Shown one piece after another: positions 1-13,330 of a stretch of 64,000 nt of DNA. Source of the stretch: Trogon surrucura (taxonomy: Eukaryota > Chordata > Aves > Trogoniformes > Trogonidae); NCBI GenBank assembly GCA_020746105.1, contig CM036636.1:1550001-1614000 (forward strand), in the 5' to 3' direction. Numbering within the stretch: position 1 is the first letter of the stretch; the number at the start of each line of letters is the position of its first letter. Below the pieces are notes generated by a model that worked only from the letters and a program-made list of their open reading frames with translations, was not told where the DNA came from and searched no databases. The translations under genes were made by a program, and so were the position numbers.

Positions 1-702
1 GCAGCATCCTGGTTTTCCTGTGCTGCGCTCTGACTTTTCAGCATTGGCTCTACAAAAGTAAAAAATAAACAATTTACAAAAATGGGAAAGGCCATATCAG
101 CCCGACAGCACACGTCTCCTGACAATTCTTTTCCTTGCACACTGCATCTACACACTATATATAAGATCTTTACATGTTGTGAGCACAACAGGCTGGGCAA
201 GCCCTGCGTGGCAGCAGCTGTGGGGTGGCTGCACATCTGGGACCACCATTGCTGTCTCGCTCCGCTCTGTGCCAGCCTGTCCTCCTCCACACACCCCGGC
301 AGCACAGCAAGACCAAGGTGGGAGGAAAAGCTCCCACAGATCCCAGAAGCCAGAGTCCAGCCACAGCATTCAGCCTCAAGCCCGAGAGGCAGGAATCAGC
401 ATGATGAAAGGCCAAGCAAAAAGGGGAAATGTGGCTGTAACATTGGGGCTCCCCCAAAGCCCCGGGAAGCACCAGGCAAGCAGGAGTGAGGGCTGAAGAG
501 GAGAGCTCGGTGCCAAGCCTGCTGAACCAGCCAGGATCTCCTCTGCACTGGTCTTTTGGGACCCTGGTGCCCATTGAGGGCTGAGAAGTGCTCATGGAGG
601 CCTGAGTGCCACGGAGCTGCAGGCACAAGGACAGACACGAGGCTGACGCCTCTTCCAAACCTTGCCAACGCTCCCTGGGACATCCCAGCCGGGGAGACAC
701 AC
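1..702. other. Left-edge RGS3 intron
   Basis: This stretch lies downstream (minus strand) of the last RGS3 exon visible in the window. I see no exon, repeat or RNA gene in it. The PDZ-domain exons that should follow are not here and must lie beyond the left edge. Confidence 0.5.
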
Positions 703-3700
703 CTCTGCTCTGCTTCAGCCGCCGCATGGCCACCTTCAGGTGCTTGGCCCTGCCCAGGTCCTCTCCAAGGAGATAGTACCAGCCACTGACCTCCTGCATG
801 AGAGGAAAGAAGCTGTCAGTGCACGGGCAGACACCTATTCCCAGTGATCCCTCACTTCTCTTTCAAGGAGCTGCTGCCATCTCCCACTGCTCCCTGAGCA
901 GCCAGCAGAAGTCAGAGAAACCAAGCATCCTGGACCAAGGCCAGGAGTCAGAGAGGGTTACAAGAATCATATTCCCAGAGGATGTGCCCCATTTTAAAAT
1001 TACTTAAATCCACAAGGAGAAAACTGAGGAAACGGTGGAGGGGCATACCCAGCAGCATCATGCATCACCCAGGTGACCGGGTCAGCTCATCTCAGCCCCC
1101 GCCAAGGTTCCAGGTGGACCACAGCCCTGAGAGAGTACAGTGCTGTGTGTGGGTGCTAAACACACGAACTCTTCACCCTCTCTGCATGCAATGACACTTT
1201 GTGAAACTCACTGCAAAATTTGAGAAGGAAGGGATGGCTCTGGGGAGGTCAAATATGACCAGAGCAAGAGGTTCCTTCTGGGGACAGCTGCAGTTTAGAG
1301 CTGCTCCACCTAATTATCTTCACCGATATAAAAGAAGCTGCATCTCACTTGGCCAAATTCCAGAGAAGGCCATGCTCAAGCTACCTCTTGCCCTCTGCTC
1401 AGGTCATTGCCACAAATAGCTCCTTTTTAACCTCTTGCTAGGGAGTAAATTTCCACACCTCAGATGATGTACTAACACTTTCATGAAACCCTCGCAGCTT
1501 GCCGAGATGCTCTGATGTACAGAAGACATGACCGAAGCTGTCCAGGAATGAAATCCCTAATCCCTGGCAGCCAGGATCAAACAATTCCCTGTTTTAGTGG
1601 GCCAGCAGGAGTCATCTGCAGCAGCAGCCTTGCAGGTTTCTGTAGGAAGGCAAAGCCAGCTGATGTGAAAGCTGTATTTCCAAGCAGCAGCCAGGCTGGG
1701 GCAGCAGCACTGTGACCAAACTCGCAGCAGCGGGGACACGATTCTGGCACAGAGACAGGCGGGCAGCACCGAGACCTCCGCACTCGCCCTCTGCCCAGCA
1801 CCATCTCGGCTGCCGAAGCCCCGGCTGCTGAGCACAGGGAGTCAAGCAGGCTCCTCCTCGAAGGAGTGCATCCCCACCATTGCACCCTCTCAGCCATCAT
1901 CCAGTCTGGCACGTGTCAGATGTGACACATGTGACATGTGCCAGGCTGAGCGAGGCTCATCCCATCTCCTGTTCCCTAGGCAGCACTCACTGAGGCCACC
2001 TCTGCAGCCCCAATTGCTGCTACTCTCTGTGTCCCTGCAGAAGGGAGTGACAGTCCCCTGCCCTAGGATCCCTCCTCTAACAGCCTCCCCGTCCCTGCCT
2101 CCAGCAACCACACCAGCATCACTCTGTGCTGGGAATGGGACCAGGGAATTTCCTGGGCACTTCTAAAGCATCTTTGTCGCACAGTGGAATAAGCCTGCTC
2201 CTGTCCCAAGGCTGCACTACATCCACCCACTGACCTCTGAGAGTCAGGCCCAGCCCCACACGTGCTTCCGCACGGAGGTACCTTGTCCCGGGTCAGGAGG
2301 GACTTCACACCGAAGCTCATGCAGCCAATCAGTTCGCTCTGTCTGTGAGAGAGGTGGAGACTGTCAGCACACGCTTGTTCAAAACTCCCCGGGGACCAGT
2401 TTCCCACATGCACCCCTTTGCAGGGACCCTGCAAACACCTCTGCCCATGCTGGGAGCCAGGCAGCGCCCAGGACATGCCTCCCTCCCCATGCTTTGAGCA
2501 ACCACTGTGTAACCACACAGCTCAGCTGCAGCAGGAGGAGTTGGGCTGAAGAATCCTGGTCACCTTCAGCCTACCTGATGCTGCCAGGAGCTTGGTCAAG
2601 GAGGCAGAAGCCACTTGCCTGAGCAGGCAGCAGAACCTTCAAGGTGCCAGACCCCTTACTGTTGGGCTTTCCTCCTCACTGCATCGCCCCCAGAGGAAGG
2701 AAGGTCCCCAGTCCATAGCCTGGCTCCAGCCCCACTTGGCTTTAGCCAGCAGCGCAGGCATGAGTGGCTGCAGGAGTCCGAAACGCTGGTCCTGCTAATG
2801 GCTACCCAGCAGCATTGATGCCAACAAGAGAGCAGCGAGAGCAGGATTTCCTCCCTGCCAGCCTGCATGCAGTGCAGCGTGCTGCTCACCACCACAGGCT
2901 GCCCATGAGAATGACCCTGGCTCAGGGACCCCACCAGCAGGTCCCAGCCCCACCGCTCGGCTCCCTCACACTTCACTGACCCTCAGTCTTCGTGCAGAGC
3001 AGCCCTGATGTCAGGGCCAGCCCTCAAGGCGCTGGAAGAGCTCACGTGGGGTGGCAAGAGCAGAGGGCTGGTCTGCTGCCACGCCAGCTCCATCCGAAAG
3101 AGACTGCATGGTAGGCTGGCAGCCCCTTACCTGGAATTTCTCTCTCTGTTCCAGACTGTGACCAGGAGACGTTTCTGCTCATGCTCCTCCTGCACTGGGC
3201 TGTAAGAAGCAGAAGGGACAGCCCATGAGCACTGACCTTCCCCAGGAGTGCTCAGCAAGGGCTGCTCTCCCAGCCAGAGACTCCTCATTCCGAGCCAGGT
3301 CTTCTCCTCCATGCTGTGCACATCCTGCAGCATCACCCCAGATGGTAACCTCCTCCAATGAGCCACTGCTGCACTAAGTCACTCGTTCCAGACAGACAAC
3401 TGCACAGGGATGTGACCTCTCCAAGGACACTGCTCAGGTGTATTCAAGGGGCAAAATAATCTCACAGGAAGACACACATCCAACAACAAAGAGCAAGACA
3501 CATTTCATGCTCTGAAGCAACCATCCTGTGCCAGATTCAAAGCTGTACAGACACAGATTAAATGCTGCGTGACACACACTGGTTAGCTGGCCATGGCAAG
3601 CTCTACCAAAACACAACGAGCCGTACAGCTCCTTTCCCATGCAGAGACATGCTGCAGCTACAGAAAATCCTTTTACCTTCCTCATTCATACCGATGCCCA

Positions 3701-6700
3701 TACTACTGCAGGCGTAAGGTCTAGGAAACGGAGCATGTTTGCCCAACTCCTGCCCAGAAAGAAAGTCCAACCGCGCGGGAGTGCCGCTGCCATGCTGCGT
3801 GCTGACAGCTTTGTGAGCCTCTGCGGATCTCTGCCCAAAAGTTCAAGGTATTTCAGCTATAAAAAACAGCAGAATAATGTCTGTCACTCCTCATCTCAGC
3901 AGCAGACCTGCTCATGCATGATGCCTGTTTATTATAGATCATAACACAAAAGCAAACATGGGGTCTTGGCTTCTTGAGGGTTACCCCAGGACAGCAGCCA
4001 CGTGGGTTCCCCACTGCTCTGTGTGTACACGGACAGGTCAGAGCTACCTCTGCCCCGTCATACTCACAAAAAAAAGCACTCGTGGAAGACAGGATTTTTG
4101 CTGTCTGGCACAGTCTTCGTCTTTTGCCTGCATTTCCAGTCAGTATCCGGCACGATCGACATCTTTACAGAGGAAAACAAGGAGCATGTTAGCACTCTCA
4201 AAGCAAGCACTGGCACACAGCTGCCAGCTCTGCCACTGCAGCGGCAGGAGACCAGCACAGCCATTTTTATGGATGGTTAAGCCTCAAAGAGCCAGCTGAG
4301 CCTGTGCTAACAGAGGGTTTAGATCACTTGACCCTATGCCTGTCAAGTAATGGCATTACAAAAGTCCTTGAGACACGGGAGGGAAGGAAAACAGCAGAAA
4401 AATCAAGGACTGATGTGCATAAATGTTGCTGGCCCATCTCTGACTTGCAGCCACCTCCTAAGGTGGATGTTTCCTGCACTGTGCACACCGCGATGGGAGC
4501 AGCCTGCTAAGGTGACCTCCAGGAATGCCCAGAGCCCCACTGTGCTTGTCAAATACCTATCCCCAGCAGCTCCTGGGCACCCAGGGGGATGCTCTTGCAA
4601 TGAATGGTTGACACAGCCCTTGGCAGGGTCCTGTCCTCCGCTTTTCTGGCTCCACGCAGACACCGTAACAACAAAACCCATGAGCTCTCCAGCACTAGGC
4701 AAGAAACCAGCCACCTCCCCGCGTGCTGTGGGTGCTTGGGCAGAGCGGGACAGAGGAGGAATGGGAAGGGATGGGCAGCCCAGAGCATGCTTGGAGGAGC
4801 CAACCACAAAACCCCAAGAAAGCATAAAACTCCCCGAGCAAAGCCTGAGGAGAACCCACCTTCACGTAGGAGTCGCATGTCCGGTACTCCTTTCCCATCA
4901 GACCTTTTGCTTCCATGACTGGAAAGGAAATAAAACAGTCATTCCTTAAAGCAGCAGGGAAAGCATCTTCCTATGCCACAGCTCTCTGCTCCACGGGGTG
5001 CTCCCTCCTCGCGGGGCCAAACCCACCTCCTACCCCAATGGCAGGAGGTGCACACACCTCCCCGGCAGCCTGGTCTCTCTGAGCACCCAGAAACAGGTGA
5101 AGGGCTTTACTGCATTTTTTTTTTTTCCTTAATACACCCATACTATAAATACAAGCCTCTGTGGGTGAGGTTGGCAGCAGCTGCAGTTCAGCATGCGGAT
5201 GGCAAATTGCATTTTGTTTGCCTGACTTCACACAGCTCTGGGCTCCCTGCCTTGGAGCCAAATGTAACATCAAGTTAAATATCGGTGTCCTGATGGCAGC
5301 TTCATCCGCAGGGACTCAGCACCGCGCTGCTGCCGACCGTTGGGAACCCTGAGCTTCCCAGCCACGTGGCTGGAGGCGAAAGATGCACAGCAGAGCCTGG
5401 ATAGGCACGGATGGGCTGTCAGAAGGAGGCTAAGCTTCCTCCTAACAAGCCCAGCAAGGCAGCAGTGACTTTGCCTTTGTCACAGACACAATATATGCTC
5501 CTGATAAACCCAGTCAGCCCGACAGAAACCCCGGTGCACAAGGGGGAAGGGGTTCTGCAAGACCCTCTGGTGCTTCACAAAGCAGTTTGAAAGGTTCCTC
5601 CAGGACAGGCTGCACCAAGAGCTACCTCTTCCAGTCAGACCCGCTCTGGGTTTAACGACATTGGAGTGGAGAATGAAGAAGACAGATCACCCTGCATGAC
5701 CCAGTCTCCTCCTGCGCACACCAAGCGCCCTGAGCATCTGGCACATGCAGTGGGATGTTGGGTCCCAGACCCTGAGGCTCTCCTTTGCCTCTCTGCTGGA
5801 CCATTCCCTCTTCGCAGACTCTTTTGGAGACAACATCAGAATGAGACAGACACCCACACCCTGCTCACGCTGGGGTTGCTCTGGATGGGGGGATTTAGGG
5901 TAAAGTGTGTGCCAGACCCTCAGAATCACACATATCTTGGAGGCAGAGAAAAAAAAATAAACAAACCCATATTTTCCTGCTGTTGTTTCGTTACAAAGGT
6001 TGCCTACACAGCTAGCAAAAGGGCAGCAAGTGCTGGTGGCTGCCAAGTGAAGGAGAACGGGGCTGCATGTGGCTCAGCTGGTCCCCGCAGCCCCACCAGG
6101 CTCAATCCATCCTCCGCCCCCATCTCATTACATCTGGGCAGAGGTGGGGCTCAGCTGTAAGGTGAGATGTTGCTCAGGAGAAAATCTTTTCTATCCCCTC
6201 TGCACAGGTCTCTGGGATGGGGGTGCTTTCTCCCCAAAGGTTTGCCACCCAGGAGAGCACTGGATGTCCCAGGGCCCTGTTTTCCTTTCATCCTACAGAG
6301 TCTGAATCCAGGGCAGCAACGAGCCTGCTCTGTTCACAGGGAGGGTATTTTTACTGTGACTATTTCAACTCCTGACCTTTTCCTTGTTTCTTTAACCATT
6401 TCCTTATCATGAAGCCCTGACAAGCCTTTGGCAGAAAGATCTCTGTGCCAGGAGACCAGAATACACAGGTCCTTCACTGCAGCAACAATCCTAAGGGCCC
6501 CTCAGTGTCTTCAAACAGATTTTCCCTAAAGAAAAGAGCTAGTTCTGACACCTTCACTGCCCTTTCTAACAAATACCATTAAATCCCACTGCCACAGTTC
6601 CCTGGGACCTGCCTCACGGCTGCAGTGGAAACAGGTTTTGAGATGATGCTTTGCTCTCCTGCACCAGTGGCCAAACCTGAGACCCCAGAGAAAGAAAAGC

Positions 6701-9700
6701 ATCTCCTGTCCCCGTTGGGACATGTCATGACTTGAGGGACAGCAACCCCAGCCTGGACCAGGTGAAATACTTTTGAAGAAATATTGCTGGTGTTAAAATA
6801 ACACAACATTTGGAGATAAAGGAACCATTTGGAAACCCTGGAAAATCTGACAAATGTTTTTGGCCAACATAAAAGACATTTCAAAAGACAAAAAGCATTT
6901 CAGGTTTTCTTCTTTGAATTACATTTGCCTTTTTTTCTCTTCACACAGAATTAAAGAAGAAAAAAAAAAACGTACGAGTGGATGCAAAACACACCGTGGT
7001 CACTAAGAAATTTTGGTTTGGCCTCTAAATCAAAGAGCCCTGAGCTGTACTGCTGTACTACCGAGCGGTTCCTGACAGCTGCCACGAACCTCCAAAGAGC
7101 TTGAAGAAAAGGCACAGAAGCTCTGTCCCTGTCACCAGCCCACCACGGCGCTGGAGCCACCTCACCGTACGGCCCAGCGAGATACTCACTGTGCAGCACG
7201 AGGATCTGTTCCTGTACCTCGATGGAAAGCTTCAGCTGACCTAGAGGAAAGGAGAGGAGAGGAGAGGTGGTGAAGGAGGAAGGGTTCCACCACTGCCCTG
7301 GCACTCGGCAGCAAGGGGCCAAATCCATTCTGCTTCCCCACCCATGGGCACAGGGGCATCGCTCAGGAAGCCAAGGGGAAAGAGGGAGGAGGAAACATCT
7401 TCTGCTGCCAAGAAAGTCATAGAATCATGGAATTGTTGAGGTTAGAGAAGACCTTTAAAATCATCGAGTCCAATCGTTTACGCAGCACTGCCAGGCCCAC
7501 TGCTAACCCATGTCCCTGAACACCAAATCCACCCAGCTTTAAATCCCTTCAGGGATTGTGACTCCAACCGCTTCCCTGGGCAGCCTCTCCCAATTTTTGA
7601 CAATCCTTCTGGTGAAGACATTTTTCCTAATATTCAATCTAACCTGCCCTGGTGCAACTTGACAATGTTTCCTCTTGTCCTACCAACTGTTACAGGGAGA
7701 AGAGACCAACCCCACCTCACTAGAGCCTCCTCTCAGGCAGTTGTAGAGAGCAAGAAGGTCTCCCCTCAGCCTCTTTTTCTCCAGGTTGAACAACTCAAGG
7801 TCCCTCAGCTGCTCCTCATCACACTTGGTCTCCAGACCCTTCCCCAGCTCCGCTGCCCTTCTCTGGACACTCCAGCACCTCAGTGTCCTTCTTGTTGGGA
7901 AGGGCCCAAAACTGAACACAGGTTCGAGGTGCAGCCTCACCAGTGCCGAGTACAGAGGACAACTCCTGGTCCTGCTGGCCACACTATTGCTGACGCAGGT
8001 CAGGATGCCGTTGGCCTTCTTGGCCACCCGGGCACACTGCTGGCTCATCTTCAGTGGCTGCAAATCAACACCCCCAGGTCCCTCTCTGCCTGGCAGCTCT
8101 CCAGCCACTCCTCCCCAAGCCTGTAGCACTGCTGGGGGTTGTTCTGACCCGAGGGCAGGACGTGGCACTTGGCCTGGTTGAACCTCAGACAATTGGCCTC
8201 AGCTCATGGATCCAGCCTGTCCAGACCCCTCTGCAGAGCCTCCCCACCCTTCAGCAAACCAACACTCCCACCCAGCCTCACGTCATCCGCAGACTTACTG
8301 AGGGCATGCTCAATCCCCTCATCTAGATCATTGATAAAGATGTTAAACAGAACTGATCCCGACACCACTTGTGACCAGCCACCAGCTGGACTGAGCTCCA
8401 TTCTCCCCCACTCTTTGGGCCCAGCCATCCGGCTATTTCCTTAACCAGCAAAAGAATGCCAGTCCCAGCCACAAGCAGCTCATTTCTCCAAGAGAATGCA
8501 GCTATCCACCACGGTATCTGCCTTGGTGGCCTTGCCCTTGATTCTTACCCATAAACACTCAACCCTATCGTCACCATCATTAAGCTCTAGACAATCAAAG
8601 CACTCCCAACACAGAAGGTTACCCCACCACCTCTCTTTCCTTGCCTACCCCTTCTCCAGAGCTCAGAGCCAGCACACCAGTTGTGTGAGCCATCCCACCA
8701 CATTTCCGTGATGGGAACTACGTTGTTGTTTCCCAGTTGCATGATGGCTTCCAGCTCCTCCTGTTTGTTGCCCATGCATGCGTGCCCCTTGCCCTGTGGC
8801 TCCAGATGCAAAAACATTCCATGGAACACGGAATATTGTTTTCTTAGCACACAGCAAACTCTGATGGCAGGAGGCACAAGTCCATGGCAGAGAGGAAGCG
8901 GTAGCCCCAGGACAGGACAGTCGCTGTGGGATGAATTGGCCCTTGCTTAAAAGAAGGATACAGCGCGCCCAAATCCCTCCCCAGCCCAGATTCAACTTCC
9001 CCTTTGCCTCACACCTCAGCTTCTGTGTGGGCAAGGGGCCGTCCTCCCTGCAGAAGGTGACAGCAGGCCGAGTTGCAGATGTCCTGGATGAATGCCAAGG
9101 TCAACCGGTGCCATCAGTGGCAGGAACAGGCGGGCGCAGGGTCAGCCCAGGCTGGGCCCACCGGGGGAGCCTGAGCCACACCACGGACCCACTTTGGTCC
9201 ATTCGCTGCAGAACCTCACTCCACACACCCCCCCCTCCCTGTCTGCCCTGCTGCATGCCTCCTCTGATCAAGGTGGTCTGCAGGAGACAGGAAAGCCTTA
9301 AAAACCCCTTTGCTGTCACGCCCAGCAACTGTTTGTCATCACGAGCACTATTGAGCCAAGAGGATGCAGCGACAAGGACTAATGCAGCACAAACCCAGCC
9401 CCCAGGAACTGAAGCACGGCGAGAGCAGCCACGTGGCAGCCTCCTGCGCTTCCTGGGGATCCCAGACAGCATGGGCTGGCGAGCAGACAGGTAATCTCCT
9501 AAAACCAGCAGTCAATACTTGCTTTAATCTGGGATTAAACAAGAATGGTTTCAGTCATGCATTCTGACGCTGAACAACTGTCAGGTGGCCAACGAGGCCG
9601 GGAGCAGCCAAACCCCAGGGAAGAGCTGTGCTCCACCACCCTGCGTTCCCTCTGCCACAGACCCCGAAGGAGTCCCAACCAAGAGGGACTCCTGGTTCCA

Positions 9701-12700
9701 GCACCAAGAGCTTTAGAGTGAGGAGGTGGTGGCAGGGAGAGCCTTGAGGAGTTACATGAAGGAAACGTGACTTTGGAGCAGGTCTGGATGGAGATCCCTA
9801 ATGCACTGGCTTACCCACAGCCATCCACCAAGCAGGGAAGCAGGACCTGCCTGCCTGGGCTGGTCAGCTCCTGGGTGCCAGGCTTGCCAAGCCTTGCTGG
9901 GGACCTCCTGGCCATCATCATTGTGAGCAGAGCAAGCAGCTCAGTCAGGAGATCAAAGGCAGGATGATTCCAACAAACACCAACAGGTCAAAACGAGTAG
10001 ATCTTAATGGGAGCACAAGGGCATCCACTCCTGCCCCTCAACGGGTCAGAGGATAACACAGTAAGAGAAAGCGAGCTCAAAGCATCAAGGTTTGGTGCCT
10101 GGAGCGAATGACAGGGTCTTTCCTGGAGCAGGACATTGATCTGACTTGTTACAAGAGGACTTAGGACCTGATCCACCCCCAGGTAGCCCTTTAAGGAGAA
10201 GACTTCTCCCCACGTGGACTGGCACAGCACAGCAGCGAGAGCTCTCTGTGGGGTCAGCAGATCCTCACGGGTGCTGCAGAGCCCTCCTGTACAAGGCAGC
10301 AGCCCAGCAGGCAACATTTCTACCCATCTGTGCCTTTTAAGCTACCTAAGGTGAGAGAGAAAGGAAGGACTTGGAGCAGTGAGAGAAGGTGGGAGAGACT
10401 GAGCCAGTAACTGTCAGACGGGGGTTCCACAGGGAGCAGATCGGAGTCACTCAGCTCAGCCCGAGCATCCTCTCGGGGAACCGCTCTCCGTGCCGGCAGA
10501 TCCAACCTCTGTGCTCACGGGCTTGTCCGCTTGGGACAGGATCAGCTGAAACTCAAGTGTAAAAGGCCAGAGGCGCTCAGGCAGGTCTCTGAATCTAGAA
10601 ACCCTTCCACAGAGGTGCAAGGACAAGATGGGAGGATTATTTCTACAGAAAGAGTGAAGGAAGGAGCACCCCAAACATGCTTTTGGCAAAGCCACCACCT
10701 GCAAAGACAGCGTCCCCAGCTGCAGAACACACCGCTCACAGCCTGCTCTGAAGCAGAGCTGAGAACTAAATCCAGCTCCTACACAGCTCCGAATCCAGCC
10801 TGCAGTTCCCACCACCTTTCAAAATACCCATGCCTATCCCTGAACTCCTTATCTAGAGCTGCAATTTGTGATTTTCAGCACTGCCTGGACCCGCCTGCCT
10901 GCCAGCGACTGATTCCCAGCACTGAAAACTCAGCGGGTCACAGACCCTGCGCAGGAGAGTCACACGTGCAAACCCCTGCTGAGCAAGGGCACGGCCCCCA
11001 GGGCAGCAGCTCTGCTCTGCCAGCTTCCTTACAGTTATACACTCACTTTTTCATGCGCTACCAACTCTGCATCAGCCCTCAGACCTATCCACAACTCTCA
11101 GACCGGCACAAAGGCTCAGCCAACGGCATTTTTCAGGCTCTGGGTTCAACGCTGCTGGGGTGCAGAGAGGGCATTCCCAGGTCGCTGCTGCCTGCCAGCC
11201 TGGAGAGGACGTGCAGATTTCAAGGGCTGAAGGGGTTCGAAATCTGTGTTAACTGTTCTGGAGCAACCCAAAACTAAACATTTCCCAACGCACCTGGAGC
11301 ATTAAAAGGCCGAAAGCATCATAAGCGCATTTCATTTAGTTCAAAGCAAAATACCCTACTTTCACTTGTTTTCCAGCTTACAAAGCACAACACACAAAAC
11401 GGGCTTGTAAACAACACCTGAACATCTTTCAAATTAAAAAAAAAAATATTTCATTTTGCAAAAGACACACCCAAGGGCTTAGGCTTGCCAGGGTGGGGAT
11501 ATCTTATGGGATTGCTTAACTCACTTTTCACTCAAGAAAACTAAAAATTTCCAAATCTCTGTCCCTGCATACAGAAATGCATGTCTTTATGTGCATTTAT
11601 ACACGTGCAAGTGAGAGTAAGGTGAGAAAGGAAAGACAGGAGTCAGGTAGGATAAATCAGGACAGCTCTACTGAAGCTAATACTGATTCACAGCAGTGAC
11701 AAGACTGTCCCCCGGGCTCCTTACGCCACCCCAGCCTTCTGAAGCAGGACTTTAACCCTCCTGCTACGCCCAGATCTCTGACACTGTGGGAAACCTCTCG
11801 CTGTTCCCACTATTAGCATAAAACAAATGTCACAACACCAAAGCAAAATGCCCCTGTCTAACTGAGCATGACGAGAAGTCAGCCCAGTAATGAATGGGCC
11901 CTGGGAAGGAGAAAAAAATCTTTTGTGTTGGGTAATTTTGGGGGGAGAAAGCTCCACTCCCAGCCCTGGGCTGGGGCCACTCAGCTCCTGGGGTAACACG
12001 TGGGGCCAAGGCTTCTGCACAAAGAGGGGTCCAGTCAGATTGGGTCCCTGCTTCTGGGGCAGGGACAGCACCTGCAGCCCCGGTGCTGCAGGATACCCCA
12101 GCACCCAAGGGAGGAGAGCAGGGAGAAAACAGGCAGTTTTGCCTTTTTCAGAAGTATCACAAATCGGCCCCTAGCAGAAAGGATTTGGGAGTGTCGGTGG
12201 GGAATGTCCTCTCCCTCCTGTGAGGCACAGATGACATTTCTCTCAATGCATTTTTTATGAAGTGTGTCCAAAGCACATGAAGGGACAAGTTGCATATCCC
12301 AGCTGGCCTGGGTGACCCCAAAGGGGTCAGCATGGGTACACACAGCTCGTAGCCATTGCTGGGCCAGCTCCAGCCCGCAGAGTCGAGTCACCACTGCCCA
12401 TGGGCTTCTGCAAACCCGTATGGCAAAACTGAGGCAGCCACAGAAAGACCTACAAGGAGCAAAGAAGGAAATTTGGGCTGTGCCCTAATAGGGGCCACAA
12501 CTCCAGCCAGCCCTGCTCTGGCAGGGGGGTTGGACTAGACAATCTTTCGAGGTCCCTTCCACCCCTCACATTCTGTGATTCTGTGATCCCAGCTTGTGCC
12601 CATCTGAGGGGGAAAAACAGCCTAGAAATTCAGCATCTAGGTGACTGCTGCAGCAAGCCACAGCAGCTGCAGCTTGATTTCAGGACTCTCCCCAGTTCTC

Positions 12701-13013
12701 GGCTTTATGGAGCTGCGCATTATTCTGGTTCGGTGAGGCAGGAGCGAACAGACTGCCACTTGCTCAGCGCTAATCCTTAAAGAAGCAGCTCTCCACCCTG
12801 TTTGTACCGTGCCGGGCTCTGGCCGTGACCTGCTGCAGTTCCCCGTGCCGCACCAGCCCAGGTCACGGCCACATCCCCCGGCGTGGCGGGCACCCCCTGT
12901 GCCCTGAGGCCGCAGGGTCAACGCTTACCGAACGTGGTGAGGTAGAAAGAAGCTCCCAGGGGGTCAGCCTGGCGAGTGCAGAGCGAGACCCTGTGGATGC
13001 TGTCAGGCTCCAT
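703..13013 (-). CDS. RGS3: Regulator of G-protein signalling 3, 5' part with C2 domain
   Basis: RGS3 speeds GTP hydrolysis by Gi/Gq alpha subunits. Only the N-terminus and C2 domain are in the window. Coding exons, 5' to 3' on the minus strand: 12929-13013, 7190-7240, 4860-4918, 4068-4162, 3131-3199, 2282-2342 and 703-793. All have AG/GT borders and their lengths keep one frame, giving about 170 residues. The start reads [18 protein letters not shown] and leads into [14 protein letters not shown], matching the mammalian isoform that begins MERSLHRVSLGSRR. Later conserved segments are [41 protein letters not shown] and [14 protein letters not shown]. The last donor (703, GTGTGT) is uncertain because a second GT lies further on in the same phase. 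The C-terminal PDZ and RGS domains lie beyond position 1. Introns hold CR1 copies and nothing else recognised. The gene identity is secure; family function is known, not shown here. Confidence 0.92.
794..7189. other. RGS3 introns between C2-domain exons
   Basis: Between the six C2-domain exons the sequence is ordinary intron. I recognise no repeat, RNA gene or extra exon, apart from a short T-run near 5118-5128 and an A-run near 6959-6970. The open frames that appear here on both strands have no splice or homology support. Confidence 0.5.
7418..8430 (-). mobile_element. CR1 LINE, 3' part with end of reverse transcriptase
   Basis: Read on the minus strand, the element ends at 7418 in the CR1 3' tail. 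It contains the C-terminal reverse transcriptase region: [20 protein letters not shown] and the DD-type [13 protein letters not shown] stretch near 8210-8350, then [15 protein letters not shown] and the [18 protein letters not shown] segment typical of CR1 ORF2. It is broken by stops and frame shifts, so it is an old, dead copy. It lies in the first coding intron of RGS3, in the same orientation as the gene. Confidence 0.93.
8586..8800 (-). mobile_element. CR1 LINE, endonuclease N-terminal fragment
   Basis: The minus strand encodes [17 protein letters not shown] followed by [12 protein letters not shown] and RQGKRGGGV, which is the start of the CR1 ORF2 endonuclease domain. It lies in the same orientation as the 3' CR1 piece to the left and in the expected 5' position. 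Most of the endonuclease and the N-terminal half of the reverse transcriptase are missing between them. The simplest reading is one CR1 copy with a large internal deletion; two independent insertions are possible. Confidence 0.85.
8801..12519. other. RGS3 intron, nothing recognised
   Basis: This is unique intron sequence between the CR1 fragments and a small CR1 tail. A plus-strand open frame of 248 codons (10531-11277) is discussed among the rejected items. No exon with family similarity or RNA gene is visible. Confidence 0.45.
12520..12587 (+). mobile_element. CR1 LINE 3' tail fragment
   Basis: The sequence GGTTGGACTAGACAATCTTT, then a GAGGTCCCTTCCA-type block and a TTCTGTGATTCTGTGAT end, is the last ~65 bp of a CR1 element in plus orientation. 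It is a severely 5'-truncated copy. Confidence 0.85.
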
Positions 13014-13330
13014 GGCAGGACACCTCTAATTAGGGAGTAACCGGAGTTCTGCCTGCCCAGCCCGGGAGAATCAAGCAACCGTTTAAGCGGGAGTGACTGG
13101 CAGCCGTGCTGCCGGGTTTCCATGGGACACGCGTCCAACCGCTGCGCGTTTGAATGGCGCGGCTCCCATTGGCCCCGCGGATTTGAACGAGGACCACACC
13201 TGTCTGAGCAAACAGGGCTGAGCCCCACACAAGGACACGGGCCCAAGACCCACACCAGCACCGTCCCACAGCCACCCTGCTGACACACCAGCGACAAGCT
13301 CCAGGGAAAAGGGGAAAAACTTGCAAGGAT
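13014..13330 (-). promoter_or_regulatory. Probable RGS3 promoter / 5' UTR
   Basis: Directly upstream of the RGS3 ATG on the minus strand the sequence is GC-rich with CpGs, and a CCAAT box (13168-13172 as read on the minus strand) lies about 155 bp before the ATG. There is no TATA box at a fitting distance. I infer a promoter for the C2-containing isoform; the transcription start is not defined by sequence alone. Confidence 0.4.

Noticed and set aside
4350-4949. 199-codon plus-strand frame in the RGS3 C2 region
   Set aside because: It lies opposite the RGS3 exon at 4860-4918 and has no similarity or splice support.
8204-8428. Open frame with a reverse-transcriptase motif
   Set aside because: Not a host gene; it is the degraded CR1 ORF2 fragment already listed.
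10531-11277. Plus-strand open frame of 248 codons in an RGS3 intron
   Set aside because: Its composition (rich in Ser, Gln, Cys, Leu) shows no domain, no splice context and no similarity I recognise. A frame this long can occur by chance in GC-rich DNA.
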